In this document: piece by piece, positions 53,366-61,466 of the stretch
Layout: each line of letters starts with the position of its first letter
Position numbering within the stretch: the stretch's first letter is position 1
DNA from: Anaerolineae bacterium
GTDB taxonomy: Bacteria; Chloroflexota; Anaerolineae; B4-G1; SLSP01
Assembly (NCBI GenBank): GCA_026645815.1
Contig: JAPKMR010000020.1
Coordinates: 1-61,466, forward strand
DNA: 61,466 nucleotides
Direction: 5' to 3'
Program-made: the position numbers and the translations under genes
The notes under the pieces: generated by a model
The model's input: only the letters and a program-made list of their open reading frames with translations
Told to the model about the DNA's origin: nothing
Databases searched by the model: none

Positions 53366-54664
53366 TCAACGGCGCTCCCATTTCACAGCATCAAAGCCAA
53401 CCAACCTGGAAAGGCGCGTCTCATAGGTCACGTCCGCCAACGAGACATACTCGGAACCGCCGCCACTGAAGTTGTAGGTTCCCAGAGACACCCATTGACC
53501 ACCATCATACGCCGATTGATCCACGATCTTCAAGGTATATCGCCCCGAAGCGACGACCCAATAGCGGGCATTTGCAGTCGTCGTGTAACGATCGGGAATG
53601 TAAACAAAGACCTCGTATCTTCCCCCGGCAAGGGTAGGATACCAGCGCGCCCAGTTGTAGTTCGACCGCACTTTGTCGTTGTTGTACGTCCAGTACAGGC
53701 GCCCACTGTGTCCCTCGTTGACGGAACGCCAACCGGTGGGAGAACCGCCGCGCACGAAGCCGGGGTCTTTATCATCCACGATGATCGCATCAGGGCTTCC
53801 GCCGCTAGCCGGAGCCCAGTTCAGCTGCGCTACGGCATTCCCGCCATTTTCGTAATATTGCAGCTCAACGGCAACCGGTCCACCGGGGAGATAGATATCA
53901 CCCTGATAGGTGGTTGCCGCTTGCTCGCGCCAGGCATCAATCAACAAGTGCCCGTTGACCCATAGCCGTGCGCCATCATCTGCCGTGAGCGTGAAGCGCG
54001 TCATGCCGGCGGCAATGCTCGCCGTCTGCGTCCAGCGCGCCGAGAAGTTATCGGCGCCGACAGTCCCTGGCGCAGGCGAAGCCGTACCCCAGGTGAAATT
54101 GAGCGCAGTCTCCGTGCGCACCAAAACCGGGGCGCCGCTCAGCGACATGTTGTTGAAGTATTCGGCGCGCCAACCGGTTCCGGTCGAATCCAGCAGCGCC
54201 CACCCGAGGCGGGCGACAGCCTGCCCACCGTTTTCATAGTACTCGACAACGACATAGTGATGTCCAGATCCAAGGTAACGGTTTACGGTGAAGGTCTCTA
54301 CAGCGTGGTCATACCATTTATCAATAAGCAGAACATTGTCTACCCACAATCGAATGCCGTCATCACTGGTCACCGTGAAGCGGTAATTGCCGGGGGTCAC
54401 ATCAATGTAACGCGTCCAACGGGCAGAGAATTGATCAACAGTGATGACATCTGGCACTGGAGAACCTCCAGCCCAATCATAATCCAGGTTCGGTTCCTGG
54501 CGGGTAAAAGCCGGCGAACCGGCGAGGTTCATGTTGTTCCAATATGCGGCGCTCCAGGTTGGATCGCTGTGCATCGGCAATACAGGACCTTGCGCCAAAA
54601 CCGGTCCGCTGATCAGCAAGACCGCCAATAACAATACTGTGTGAAAAACACGTCTAACCGCCAT
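53366..54664 (-). CDS. Secreted protein with two PA14-like domains and a golvesin-like C terminus
   Basis: 432 residues, GGAGG upstream. Signal peptide (1-24, cut after VLAQG-like). Two PA14 beta-barrels: about 35-165 (WSAAYWNNMNLAGSPAF, FTVTSDDGIRLWVDNVLLID) and 170-290 (WRAEYFNNMSLSGAPVL, FTLTADDGARLWVNGHLLID). The C-terminal 130 residues look like a golvesin/xanthan-lyase CBM-like domain (RWYPTLAGGRYEVFVYIPD, VGFDAVKWER). All three fold types usually bind carbohydrate, so a cell-surface or matrix glycan-binding role is likely. Confidence 0.9.
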   Translation of the reverse strand: MAVRRVFHTVLLLAVLLISGPVLAQGPVLPMHSDPTWSAAYWNNMNLAGSPAFTRQEPNLDYDWAGGSPVPDVITVDQFSARWTRYIDVTPGNYRFTVTSDDGIRLWVDNVLLIDKWYDHAVETFTVNRYLGSGHHYVVVEYYENGGQAVARLGWALLDSTGTGWRAEYFNNMSLSGAPVLVRTETALNFTWGTASPAPGTVGADNFSARWTQTASIAAGMTRFTLTADDGARLWVNGHLLIDAWREQAATTYQGDIYLPGGPVAVELQYYENGGNAVAQLNWAPASGGSPDAIIVDDKDPGFVRGGSPTGWRSVNEGHSGRLYWTYNNDKVRSNYNWARWYPTLAGGRYEVFVYIPDRYTTTANARYWVVASGRYTLKIVDQSAYDGGQWVSLGTYNFSGGGSEYVSLADVTYETRLSRLVGFDAVKWERR

Positions 54665-54734
54665 CGCTCCCTCCTCCTATCATTGAATACCGGCATGTCA
54701 GCCATGCCCCTGGCATTGCCAACCCCAAACCGCG

Positions 54735-54905
54735 CAGGTGCGTTGCCCCTTTGGAAAAACGGTAAGACAAGACGGCTATCATGCAGATGCCTTTTCTTTG
54801 AGTGACTTTGTGCAGTGGGGATGCGCCCCACCGTACAAAAATCACTTATCTTCCGTGCTCCGCGGGGATGCCTGAGATTGTCGCGCCCATTCTGGACCGC
54901 ACCCA
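54735..54905. repeat. Family A element, diverged copy
   Basis: Left end GGTGCGTTGCCCCTTTGG; complement of right end GGGTGCGGTCCAGAATGGG. It holds the module CTTTTCTTTGAGTGA and an imperfect hairpin near 54802-54845 with arms GTGACTTTGTGCAGTGGGG and CCCCACCGTACAAAAATCAC. From 54906 to 55111 nothing else is recognised. Confidence 0.7.
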
Positions 54906-55111
54906 ACCGCGCCCTGTGGGTTGTAACTTCTCGACGTCGAAGGGGTACCGGAGGTTCCCAGGACGCTCTGCAGCAAGCATTACGGGAGCGTGACGAAAAG
55001 GTAACAAATACGCAACGACACACCCCGGCACTTTACCCGCGCTTGTGCAGGTGTGCCCGGTCGCTTTCAAGTAGAATTTCCGAGGTTACAAAACCGAAAT
55101 CGGGGATACGC

Positions 55112-57001
55112 TCAAGCTGCAGCAGCTTCTCTTTTGGACTCGAGGGCTTCCCAACGGGTGTAGGCGCCCTCTAGCTCCTGTTTCAGCGCCTCCAGGCGCG
55201 CCGTAGCTGCAACAACAGCCTCCCCGCCCTGTTGATAGAACGTGGGGGTATTCAGGTTAGCGTAAAGCGCCGCCTGCTCTGCTTCCAGCGCCTCGATGCG
55301 CTGCGGCAAAGATTCTAGCTCTTGCTGCTCCTTGAAGCTCAGCTTGGGAGGCGTGACTCTCCGGGGGCGCACCTCCACAGAGGCGCGCGGCGCCTCAACC
55401 GGCGCCGGCACGCTCCTTTGGAGCAACCAGTCATCGTAACCGCCCGCGTATTCGCGGATGCGTCCCGCTCCCTCGAGCACTAACGTGCTTGTGACCACAT
55501 TGTTCAGCAACATGCGATCATGGCTCACGAGCAATACAGTCCCAGGATAATCCGCCAGCAGCGCTTCTAGCAGCTCCAGCGTCTCGATGTCCAAATCATT
55601 CGTAGGCTCATCCAGCACCAGCAAATTTGAGGGCCTGGCAAACAAACGCGCCAACAGCACACGATTGCGCTCGCCGCCAGAAAGCGCGCTCACATAGGCC
55701 TGGATGCGATCCCGCGAGAAGAGAAAATCCGCCAGATAGGCGCTGATATGGCGTTGCTGTCCGTTGAGCATCACCATATCGCCCTCGCAGACATTCTCAG
55801 CTACCGTCTTCTCCGGCGCCAGCTGCTCGCGCAGTTGGTCGAAATAGGCAATCTCAAGATTCGCCCCGTGGCGCACACTGCCCCGTTGCGGCGCTATCTC
55901 GCCCAAGAGCAAGCGCAACAACGTCGTCTTGCCCGAACCGTTGGGACCAATAATGCCCACCCGGTCACCGCGCAGGAGCGCCGTAGAAAGGTGCGCCACA
56001 ACGGGCTGTCCACCGTAACTGAAGCTGATATCGTTCGCCTCGATGACGAGTTTCCCAGAACGTTCCGCCTCATTAACCTGCAAGCGCACGGCGCCGGGTT
56101 GTTCCTGCCGTGCATAACGCGCCTCACGCATCCGCAGCAGTGCGCGCACCCGCCCCTCATTGCGGGTGGTGCGCGCCTGTGTGCCCTGGTGAATCCAGAC
56201 TTCTTCCTGAGCCAGGCGCTTATCGAATTCCGCCCACTGCGTCATCTCGACTTCCAATTGGTTTTGTTTGTGCTCACGATAAACGGCATAAGCGCCGGTC
56301 CAACTGCTAAGCCGCCCGCGGTCGAGGTCCAGAATCCGTGTCGCCAGGCGCTGCAAGAAAGCCCGATCATGGGTCACAAAGACCAACGTACGGGCATAAC
56401 GGAGCAGGAAATCCTCTAACCAGCGAATGGCTTCAAGATCGAGGTGATTGGTTGGCTCATCGAGCAACAGCACATCGGGATCATTCGCCAAAGCGCGGGC
56501 AAGGAGCACCCTGCGCTTCCGTCCACCGGAGAGTGTGGCGAAATCCGCTTGTGGGTCTAACTCCAGGCGCGATAGCACCGTCTCCAGGTGACGCTGCGCT
56601 TCCCAACCATCGCAGGCATCAAGTTCACGTTGCAGACGTTCCAGGTTGACGAGAAGCATCGCATCGCTTGACTGCGCCAACTGTTCGTGCAACTGCTGAT
56701 AGAGACTCAGCCGCTGCCCCCGCACGCCAAGACCCTGTGCGACAATCTCATAGACTGTGCCCGTGAGTTGCGGTGGCACCGTCTGCGGCAAGCGTCCCAC
56801 CCGCAGCTTCTGCTGGCGGACCACTTCACCGATATCTGGCAGTACATCTCCGCTCAGAAGCTTGAGCAAGGTGGATTTGCCGGAGCCATTGCGCCCCAAC
56901 AAGCAAATCCGCTCACCGGCTTCAACCTGCAGGTCAGCATGCTCGAGCAGCAAAGGCCCGCCATAGCTAATACTCACATCCTTCAAACTAAGAAGCGCCA
57001 C
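55112..57001 (-). CDS. ABC-F family ATPase (Uup/EttA-like)
   Basis: 629 residues from the GTG at 57001, which gives the family-like start (V/M)ALLSLKDVSISYGGP; a longer GTG start at 57046 is open. Two ABC domains without membrane segments: Walker A GRNGSGKST and GPNGSGKTT; signatures LSGGRKRRV and LSGGERNRV; Walker B LLLDEPTNHLDLEA and LVLDEPTNDLDIE. The linker between them (P-site tRNA-interaction motif in the family) and a C-terminal coiled coil (about 560-629) point to the Uup subgroup. ABC-F proteins act on ribosomes or DNA repair, and some confer antibiotic resistance. Specific role not determined. Confidence 0.93.
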   Translation of the reverse strand: MALLSLKDVSISYGGPLLLEHADLQVEAGERICLLGRNGSGKSTLLKLLSGDVLPDIGEVVRQQKLRVGRLPQTVPPQLTGTVYEIVAQGLGVRGQRLSLYQQLHEQLAQSSDAMLLVNLERLQRELDACDGWEAQRHLETVLSRLELDPQADFATLSGGRKRRVLLARALANDPDVLLLDEPTNHLDLEAIRWLEDFLLRYARTLVFVTHDRAFLQRLATRILDLDRGRLSSWTGAYAVYREHKQNQLEVEMTQWAEFDKRLAQEEVWIHQGTQARTTRNEGRVRALLRMREARYARQEQPGAVRLQVNEAERSGKLVIEANDISFSYGGQPVVAHLSTALLRGDRVGIIGPNGSGKTTLLRLLLGEIAPQRGSVRHGANLEIAYFDQLREQLAPEKTVAENVCEGDMVMLNGQQRHISAYLADFLFSRDRIQAYVSALSGGERNRVLLARLFARPSNLLVLDEPTNDLDIETLELLEALLADYPGTVLLVSHDRMLLNNVVTSTLVLEGAGRIREYAGGYDDWLLQRSVPAPVEAPRASVEVRPRRVTPPKLSFKEQQELESLPQRIEALEAEQAALYANLNTPTFYQQGGEAVVAATARLEALKQELEGAYTRWEALESKREAAAA

Positions 57002-57122
57002 ACAAACCTCACCAACCCAAGAATCACACGAGGGCTTTTCAGCCACCGACCCAGAATACCAGGCCGGTGGCTGAAATTGTCACTGGGGAACCGGTCGAAG
57101 TCTACCCTTGAAGCTCAGTCTT

Positions 57123-57602
57123 TCAGCTTTCAGTGATGACAACCGACAACATGACATCACCCTGACGGATGGCGTCAACGACATCCAAACCGGCGACCAC
57201 CTTGCCGAAAACGGTATGCTTACCATTGAGGTGTGGTTGCGGGCTGTGGGTGATGAAAAACTGGCTACCATTCGTGCCAGGGCCAGCATTGGCCATTGAC
57301 ATCACGCCCCGCTCATGAATCAGCGGATTGCCAACAAACTCATCCTCGAAGTGATAGCCAGGACCGCCCCGTCCGGTACCGGTCGGGTCGCCGCCCTGAA
57401 TGACGAAATTACTGATCACACGATGGAAAACGACACCATCATAGAAACCCTCGCGAGCCAAGAACACAAAGTTGTTGACCGTTTTGGGGGCGTACTTAGG
57501 GTAAAACTCAAGCTCGAGAACACCTTTAGATGTGGTTATCGTCGCATGATACTGCTTCGCAGGGTCAATCTGCATTGCCGGCGGCATACTCCACTGTTTC
57601 AT
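57123..57602 (-). CDS. Peptidyl-prolyl cis-trans isomerase, cyclophilin type
   Basis: 159 residues from the ATG at 57602 (GGAG six bases upstream); a preceding in-frame ATG at 57605 is also possible. The cyclophilin core has [17 protein letters not shown] with catalytic Arg, [22 protein letters not shown] and FEDEF. No signal peptide, so cytosolic. It catalyses proline isomerisation during folding. The ABC-F gene follows on the same strand. Confidence 0.95.
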   Translation of the reverse strand: MKQWSMPPAMQIDPAKQYHATITTSKGVLELEFYPKYAPKTVNNFVFLAREGFYDGVVFHRVISNFVIQGGDPTGTGRGGPGYHFEDEFVGNPLIHERGVMSMANAGPGTNGSQFFITHSPQPHLNGKHTVFGKVVAGLDVVDAIRQGDVMLSVVITES

Positions 57603-57931
57603 CATCAGCTCCTTTATTTGAATGCGTTACATGCGCATTATAACACGAGTATGAAAGACACTTGCACACCAGGGAACTCAGGGGTAAATTTCTTCTACAC
57701 TGCGCGGTACTTTTCAAAAATGGTTTGACCAAAATGGCGCGAGTGTCTGGAATCCAAACCAAAATAGCATCAAAGGTATATTTTTGGTTAGTAACCCAAA
57801 TAAGGCGCCTCGAACACGATACCGCAGACCAGATCCTTTACACAGCCGTTCAGCCTGTTCCCGTTCACCTAGGCTCAGATAGGCAAAAACACCTCGCTTA
57901 ACAGGCTTTAGTTAGCACAGGAGAAATGCGC
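57603..57931. other. Intergenic region without recognised features
   Basis: AT-rich gap between divergent genes. It probably carries the promoters of both, but no convincing -35/-10 pair, repeat or RNA structure was found. Confidence 0.5.
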
Positions 57932-59443
57932 ATGGAGCAATTACCGACTGGGGTTTCACAGCAGGGCCTCGAAAATCAAGCCACAGGAGATTGGGATGCC
58001 TTTTCACGCGCCTATCCCGCCTATGCAAGCACCACTCCCCTCGATGAGCTGCGCACTCGGGAATATAGTCGCCTGGACCGCCTGAGACAGGTTTACCTGG
58101 ATTATACCGGAGGCGGCTTATACGCGGACTGCCAACTACGCAATCACCAGGAATTGCTCTCCACTCACGTTTTTGGTAACCCGCACTCCCACAATCCCAC
58201 CTCCCTGGCGATGACAAGGCATGTGGAACAGGCGCGCGCTTATGTGCTGGAATTCTTCAACGCAGACCCCGATGAATATGAAGCCATTTTCACCCTCAAT
58301 GCCAGCGGCGCGCTAAAACTGGTTGGCGAAGCTTATCCCTTTGCGCCAGGGGGACACTATGCCCTGCTCTTTGACAACCACAATTCTGTCAACGGCATCC
58401 GCGAATTCGCACGCACCAAAGGGGCACAAGTATCATACGTCGCCGTGGATGCTCCAGACCTGCGCATCAACCAACGGCAGCTGGAACACGCCCTGGCTCT
58501 GGGCACACCCGGCATTCCCAAGCTATTCGCTTATCCCGCACAATCCAATTACTCCGGCGTACAGCATCCACTGGAGCTAATTGAGATTGCCCAGGCACAG
58601 GGTTGGGAGGTGCTGGTGGATTGTGCCGCATTTGCCCCAACCAACCGGTTGGACCTACACGTATGGAAACCGGATTACTTGCCGCTCTCTTTCTACAAGA
58701 TGTTTGGCTATCCAACCGGCGCAGGGGTATTGCTGGCGCGCAAATCAGCGCTGGCCAAACTGCACCGCCCCTGGTATGCGGGAGGCACCATCACAATCGC
58801 CTCGGTGCAGGGCAATGGGCATTATTTCGCCGAAGGCCCCGCAGCCTTTGAGGATGGCACGGTCAACTACCTTAATCTGCCTGCGGTAGAAATCGGCTTG
58901 CGGCACCTGGAAAGCGCAGGAATCGAGATGATCCACACGCGCGTGGGTTGCCTTACGGGGTGGTTGTTGGAACGGCTGACAGCGATGAAACACAGCAACG
59001 GGCATCCGCTGATAAGCATTCAAGGTCCTACAACACCGGAAGCGCGCGGGGGCACACTGACCCTAAGCTTTTACGATCCCGACGGCAACGTCTTCGACGA
59101 ACACCGCATCGAGGAACTGGCGAATCTCGAAAACATCTCCGTGCGCACCGGGTGCTTCTGCAATCCAGGTGCGGGGGAGGTAGCGCACGGGCTGACGCCA
59201 GAGATGATGGCAGAGTTCTTCAAGTTTGATCACGGGCTATCGTTTGAAGAACTACGACAGCTCATGCAAGCGCGCTATGGCAAGAGTATCAACGCCGTGC
59301 GCATTTCGGTAGGCCTGGCGAGCAATTTTGCCGATGTGCAACGCTTTCTTGATTTTGCGCAAGGCTTTATAGACAAATCCATCGCATCAATAGGGAGCAG
59401 TGAGCCAACAAACAGGTGCCGCAGTGTTGATGCAGGCGCATAA
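57932..59443 (+). CDS. Class V aminotransferase-fold, molybdenum-cofactor-sulfurase-like enzyme
   Basis: 503 residues from the ATG at 57932: AGGAG lies 8 bases upstream, whereas the ATG at 57926 is too close. It has VYLDYTGGGLYADCQL, NPHSHNPTSLAM, the PLP-Lys region YLPLSFYKMFGYPTGAG and VRTGCFCNPGAGEVAHG, all as in the N-terminal half of Moco sulfurase (MOCOS/Aba3). No C-terminal MOSC domain is attached. Moco sulfurases move sulfur from cysteine to the molybdenum of xanthine-oxidase-type enzymes. This stand-alone form could do so or be another cysteine desulfurase. Given the Moco operon at 15 kb it is worth testing, but it lies 36 kb away. Confidence 0.8.
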   Translation: MEQLPTGVSQQGLENQATGDWDAFSRAYPAYASTTPLDELRTREYSRLDRLRQVYLDYTGGGLYADCQLRNHQELLSTHVFGNPHSHNPTSLAMTRHVEQARAYVLEFFNADPDEYEAIFTLNASGALKLVGEAYPFAPGGHYALLFDNHNSVNGIREFARTKGAQVSYVAVDAPDLRINQRQLEHALALGTPGIPKLFAYPAQSNYSGVQHPLELIEIAQAQGWEVLVDCAAFAPTNRLDLHVWKPDYLPLSFYKMFGYPTGAGVLLARKSALAKLHRPWYAGGTITIASVQGNGHYFAEGPAAFEDGTVNYLNLPAVEIGLRHLESAGIEMIHTRVGCLTGWLLERLTAMKHSNGHPLISIQGPTTPEARGGTLTLSFYDPDGNVFDEHRIEELANLENISVRTGCFCNPGAGEVAHGLTPEMMAEFFKFDHGLSFEELRQLMQARYGKSINAVRISVGLASNFADVQRFLDFAQGFIDKSIASIGSSEPTNRCRSVDAGA

Positions 59444-59718
59444 CTGCGGGCGCATGAGTGCGGGCACATGGCACAGATTTATCCAGACGTCCCTACAGAA
59501 CGCGGGGCGCGTCACGACACGTTCCTATCGCTCGAGACAGGTTGCAGGGTTAAGAGACCCTTGGACTCTCCCTTGGCTATCCTTCGACTTCGCTCAGGAC
59601 GGGTTGTTCAGGATGATGGGTCGTGCGGGGTGAGGAGGAATGCAAAGATCATCCCGAAGGTAATTTTGAAAGTTCATCATCCGCCAACATAGAGTTCGGT
59701 CATAACAGGGAAGTTGGA

Positions 59719-59761
59719 GGGTGTTTTCGCGACGTGGTGAAATCGTGTCGCGAAAACACCC
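59719..59761. terminator. 15-bp perfect hairpin between converging genes
   Basis: GGGTGTTTTCGCGAC pairs with GTCGCGAAAACACCC at 59747-59761. A likely bidirectional end. The rest of 59444-59805 holds no gene; TTCGACTTCGCTCAGGACGGG at about 59583 is a low-complexity-like sequence. Confidence 0.6.
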
Positions 59762-59805
59762 AAACAGATATCTACCGAGGTGTTTGAGGCAGGCTCAGAG
59801 CACGC

Positions 59806-61272
59806 TTACTTCATCAAACCCACGCGGGCGTTGAACTCGTCAATGAGCGCGTCAATCTCATCCGCCTGTCCCTGGAAGCTGGTCCAGTAATCGTCCTGGT
59901 ACCACTGGCGTTGAATCTCTTCATAGGTTTTGCCCTGCTGCTCGACCCAGGTGTAGTACTTGAGGTTGTGGACGCGCTTGCGGTCCGGATAGGTGAGCTC
60001 CTCCATGTTGGCGGTGTTCTCGCCCAACAGATAGCGCTCATAATCCGCAGCAGCATCGAGTTCGGTGTACTCACCGTGTGCCTCAAGTTCCTCACGCAGA
60101 CGGCTTTGATAGAGTTCCATCGAATCCGTCCAGATCGTGAAGATCACATCCTGGCTGGTGAGATCATACCACTTAGCCGTCTTGATCGCCCCGAGCACGT
60201 TAGCAACGCTGGAAATGCCCATGAGGTCCAGCTGGTCTACGATGTGGGGCGCGACACCGCGCTTCTTGAGGTAGCTACGACCTGCGGGTTCGTTAAAGAG
60301 GCGAATCAAGTCAATGGTTGCCTGATCATCAATGGCAGTGACCACATCAGTATTCTTGACATTGTGAACCCACGGCACGTGCTTATCGCCGATGCCCTCG
60401 ATGCGGTGCCCACCAAAACCATTGCGCAACAGGGTGGGGCACTGCAATGCCTCGCTGGCAACCACCTTGCTGCCTGGATAGAGCTGTTTGAGATAATCCC
60501 CACAGGCGATGGTGCCGCCGGAGCCAGTATTAGAAACCACGCCGGCAAAACGGTTACCAGGGCGCATCTCGATGCCCAGAACCTCTTCCATGGCGTGACC
60601 GGTAATCTCGTAGTGCCAGAGATAGTTGCCGAACTCCTCGAACTGGTTGAAGATGAAGATATCGTCGCCGCGCGTGCGGGTGAGCTCGTGGCACTTATCG
60701 AAAATCTCCTTCACGTTCGACTCGCAACCAGGGGTAGCAATCACCTCGCCAGAGACCTGCCGAAGCCACTCGAAGCGCTCCTGGCTCATCTCCTCGGGCA
60801 GGATGGCGATGGAATCGCAAGCGAGCAACGTCGAGTCGTAGGCGCCGCCACGGCAGTAGTTGCCGGTGGAGGGCCAGACGGCCTTCTGCCTGGTAGGATC
60901 AAATTGACCCGTGACCAAACGCGGCACCAGACAACCGAAAGCTGCGCCGACTTTGTGCGCTCCGGTGGGGAACCACTTGCCTACCAGCGCGATGATACGT
61001 GCCTCGACCCCGGTCAATTCAGGGGGCAGCTCAATATAGTTCACGCCGCCAAAGCCTCCGCCGTGCGCAGTTGGCTCGTTCTTCCAGGTAATGCGGAAGA
61101 GGTTGCGCGGGGTGATATCCCACAAGCCAACCTGTGCCAGTTCTGCCTTGATGCTATCAGGAATCAACGCCGGGTTCTTCTGCTGCGCAAACGTCGGGAT
61201 GATGATATTGCGCTCCCGCGCACGCTTGATCGCGTTCTCCATACCCTCGTGGACGATAGTCAGATCAATCAT
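59806..61272 (-). CDS. PLP-dependent beta-family enzyme (cysteine synthase/threonine synthase fold)
   Basis: 488 residues from the ATG at 61272 (GGAGG 10 bases upstream); a TTG at 61281 is also open. Family features: GKWFPTGAHKVGAAFG with the PLP Lys, AVWPSTGNYCRGGAYDSTLLA, and the phosphate-binding loop SNTGSGGTIACGDYL. At 488 residues it is longer than cysteine synthase (about 310). Its long C-terminal region (about 400-488) is rich in Tyr/Glu/Asp. Proteins of this size are usually annotated only as pyridoxal-phosphate-dependent. The substrate is not known; a diaminopropionate- or cysteate-type ligand is possible but unsupported. Confidence 0.85.
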   Translation of the reverse strand: MIDLTIVHEGMENAIKRARERNIIIPTFAQQKNPALIPDSIKAELAQVGLWDITPRNLFRITWKNEPTAHGGGFGGVNYIELPPELTGVEARIIALVGKWFPTGAHKVGAAFGCLVPRLVTGQFDPTRQKAVWPSTGNYCRGGAYDSTLLACDSIAILPEEMSQERFEWLRQVSGEVIATPGCESNVKEIFDKCHELTRTRGDDIFIFNQFEEFGNYLWHYEITGHAMEEVLGIEMRPGNRFAGVVSNTGSGGTIACGDYLKQLYPGSKVVASEALQCPTLLRNGFGGHRIEGIGDKHVPWVHNVKNTDVVTAIDDQATIDLIRLFNEPAGRSYLKKRGVAPHIVDQLDLMGISSVANVLGAIKTAKWYDLTSQDVIFTIWTDSMELYQSRLREELEAHGEYTELDAAADYERYLLGENTANMEELTYPDRKRVHNLKYYTWVEQQGKTYEEIQRQWYQDDYWTSFQGQADEIDALIDEFNARVGLMK

Positions 61273-61318
61273 GATATTCAAGCCTCCTTGTGAAATTAGT
61301 GTCTCAAAATCTATAACC

Positions 61319-61346
61319 GGTATACAGGGCGGCAGGTGTGAATCAA
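61319..61346 (-). promoter_or_regulatory. Candidate promoter of the PLP enzyme gene
   Basis: Minus strand TTGATT (61346-61341), 16-bp spacer, TATACC (61324-61319). About 47 nt before the start codon. Confidence 0.4.
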
Positions 61347-61446
61347 CAAAACAGATATTAGATTACGCCCATTCTTCCACCGACAATCTACTGATCATTC
61401 GCTGAAATCGTTAGCGAAATCGTAAATTTGCTGGTACACTCAGAGG

Positions 61447-61466
61447 ATGACTACTACTGAGTTGAC
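61447..61466 (+). CDS. Possible start of a gene running off the window
   Basis: An ATG at 61447 directly follows CAGAGG and is open to the window end (MTTTEL). Too short to judge; the ribosome site would be unusually close. Confidence 0.25.

Noticed and set aside
59911..61293. 460-codon frame antisense to the PLP enzyme
   Set aside because: Shadow of a well-supported gene; no motif.

Overview
The window looks like chromosomal DNA from a Chloroflexota bacterium, probably near Anaerolineae or Caldilineae. This rests on gene style, not on a database search: a SARP/BTAD-NB-ARC-TPR regulator, a Ser/Thr kinase with an extracellular beta-helix, large secreted proteins carrying a [YF]LPVV[ML]R tag, GAF-rich histidine kinases, and lipoproteins with ordinary lipoboxes. 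No rRNA, tRNA, CRISPR array, transposase or phage gene was seen.

Layout. 0.3-7 kb: membrane Ser/Thr kinase and, on the minus strand, a giant SARP-type regulator. 7.5-14.8 kb: a 2113-residue secreted protein, a HEAT-repeat protein and a 70-residue protein. 15-22 kb: a molybdenum/tungsten cofactor (Moco/Tuco) riboswitch and terminator, followed by a complete ECF transporter (S, fused A-A, T), a diheme protein, a phosphatase-like lipoprotein and two small lipoproteins. Nearly all the non-ATPase proteins carry sulfite-oxidase-fold-like modules. 22.4-31 kb: a polyol PTS operon (PRD regulator, EIIC, EIIB, EIIA, MDR dehydrogenase, PfkB kinase, fused HPr-EI). 31-41 kb: two MFS pumps, a DUF4091 secreted protein, a DUF2202 lipoprotein, a MarR-cupin-CopD cluster with a clear promoter and operator, and an EamA exporter. 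41-51 kb: four two-component proteins flanking an ADP-ribosylglycohydrolase and a broken nucleoside-kinase-like gene. 51-61.5 kb: cell-wall and secreted proteins, an ABC-F ATPase, cyclophilin, a Moco-sulfurase-like enzyme and a PLP-dependent enzyme.

Main result 1: the 15-22 kb operon is a candidate molybdopterin/tungstopterin (or precursor) uptake system. A Moco-type riboswitch controls an ECF importer whose S component is itself fused to two sulfite-oxidase-fold-like modules, with more such modules in the secreted proteins. Nothing in the sequence identifies the substrate directly.

Main result 2: the window is full of short palindromes that insert into genes. A 17-bp unit (ACTGAGTACTCTCAGTC) occurs five times at three sites in the kinase gene at 44.2-44.95 kb. 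Deleting exactly those five units restores one uninterrupted 223-codon reading frame. Other palindromes (GTTG-core-CAAC) occur as 15-bp units and stay in frame in at least five proteins. Intergenic regions hold three families of structured, MITE-like elements whose arms show compensatory changes between copies.
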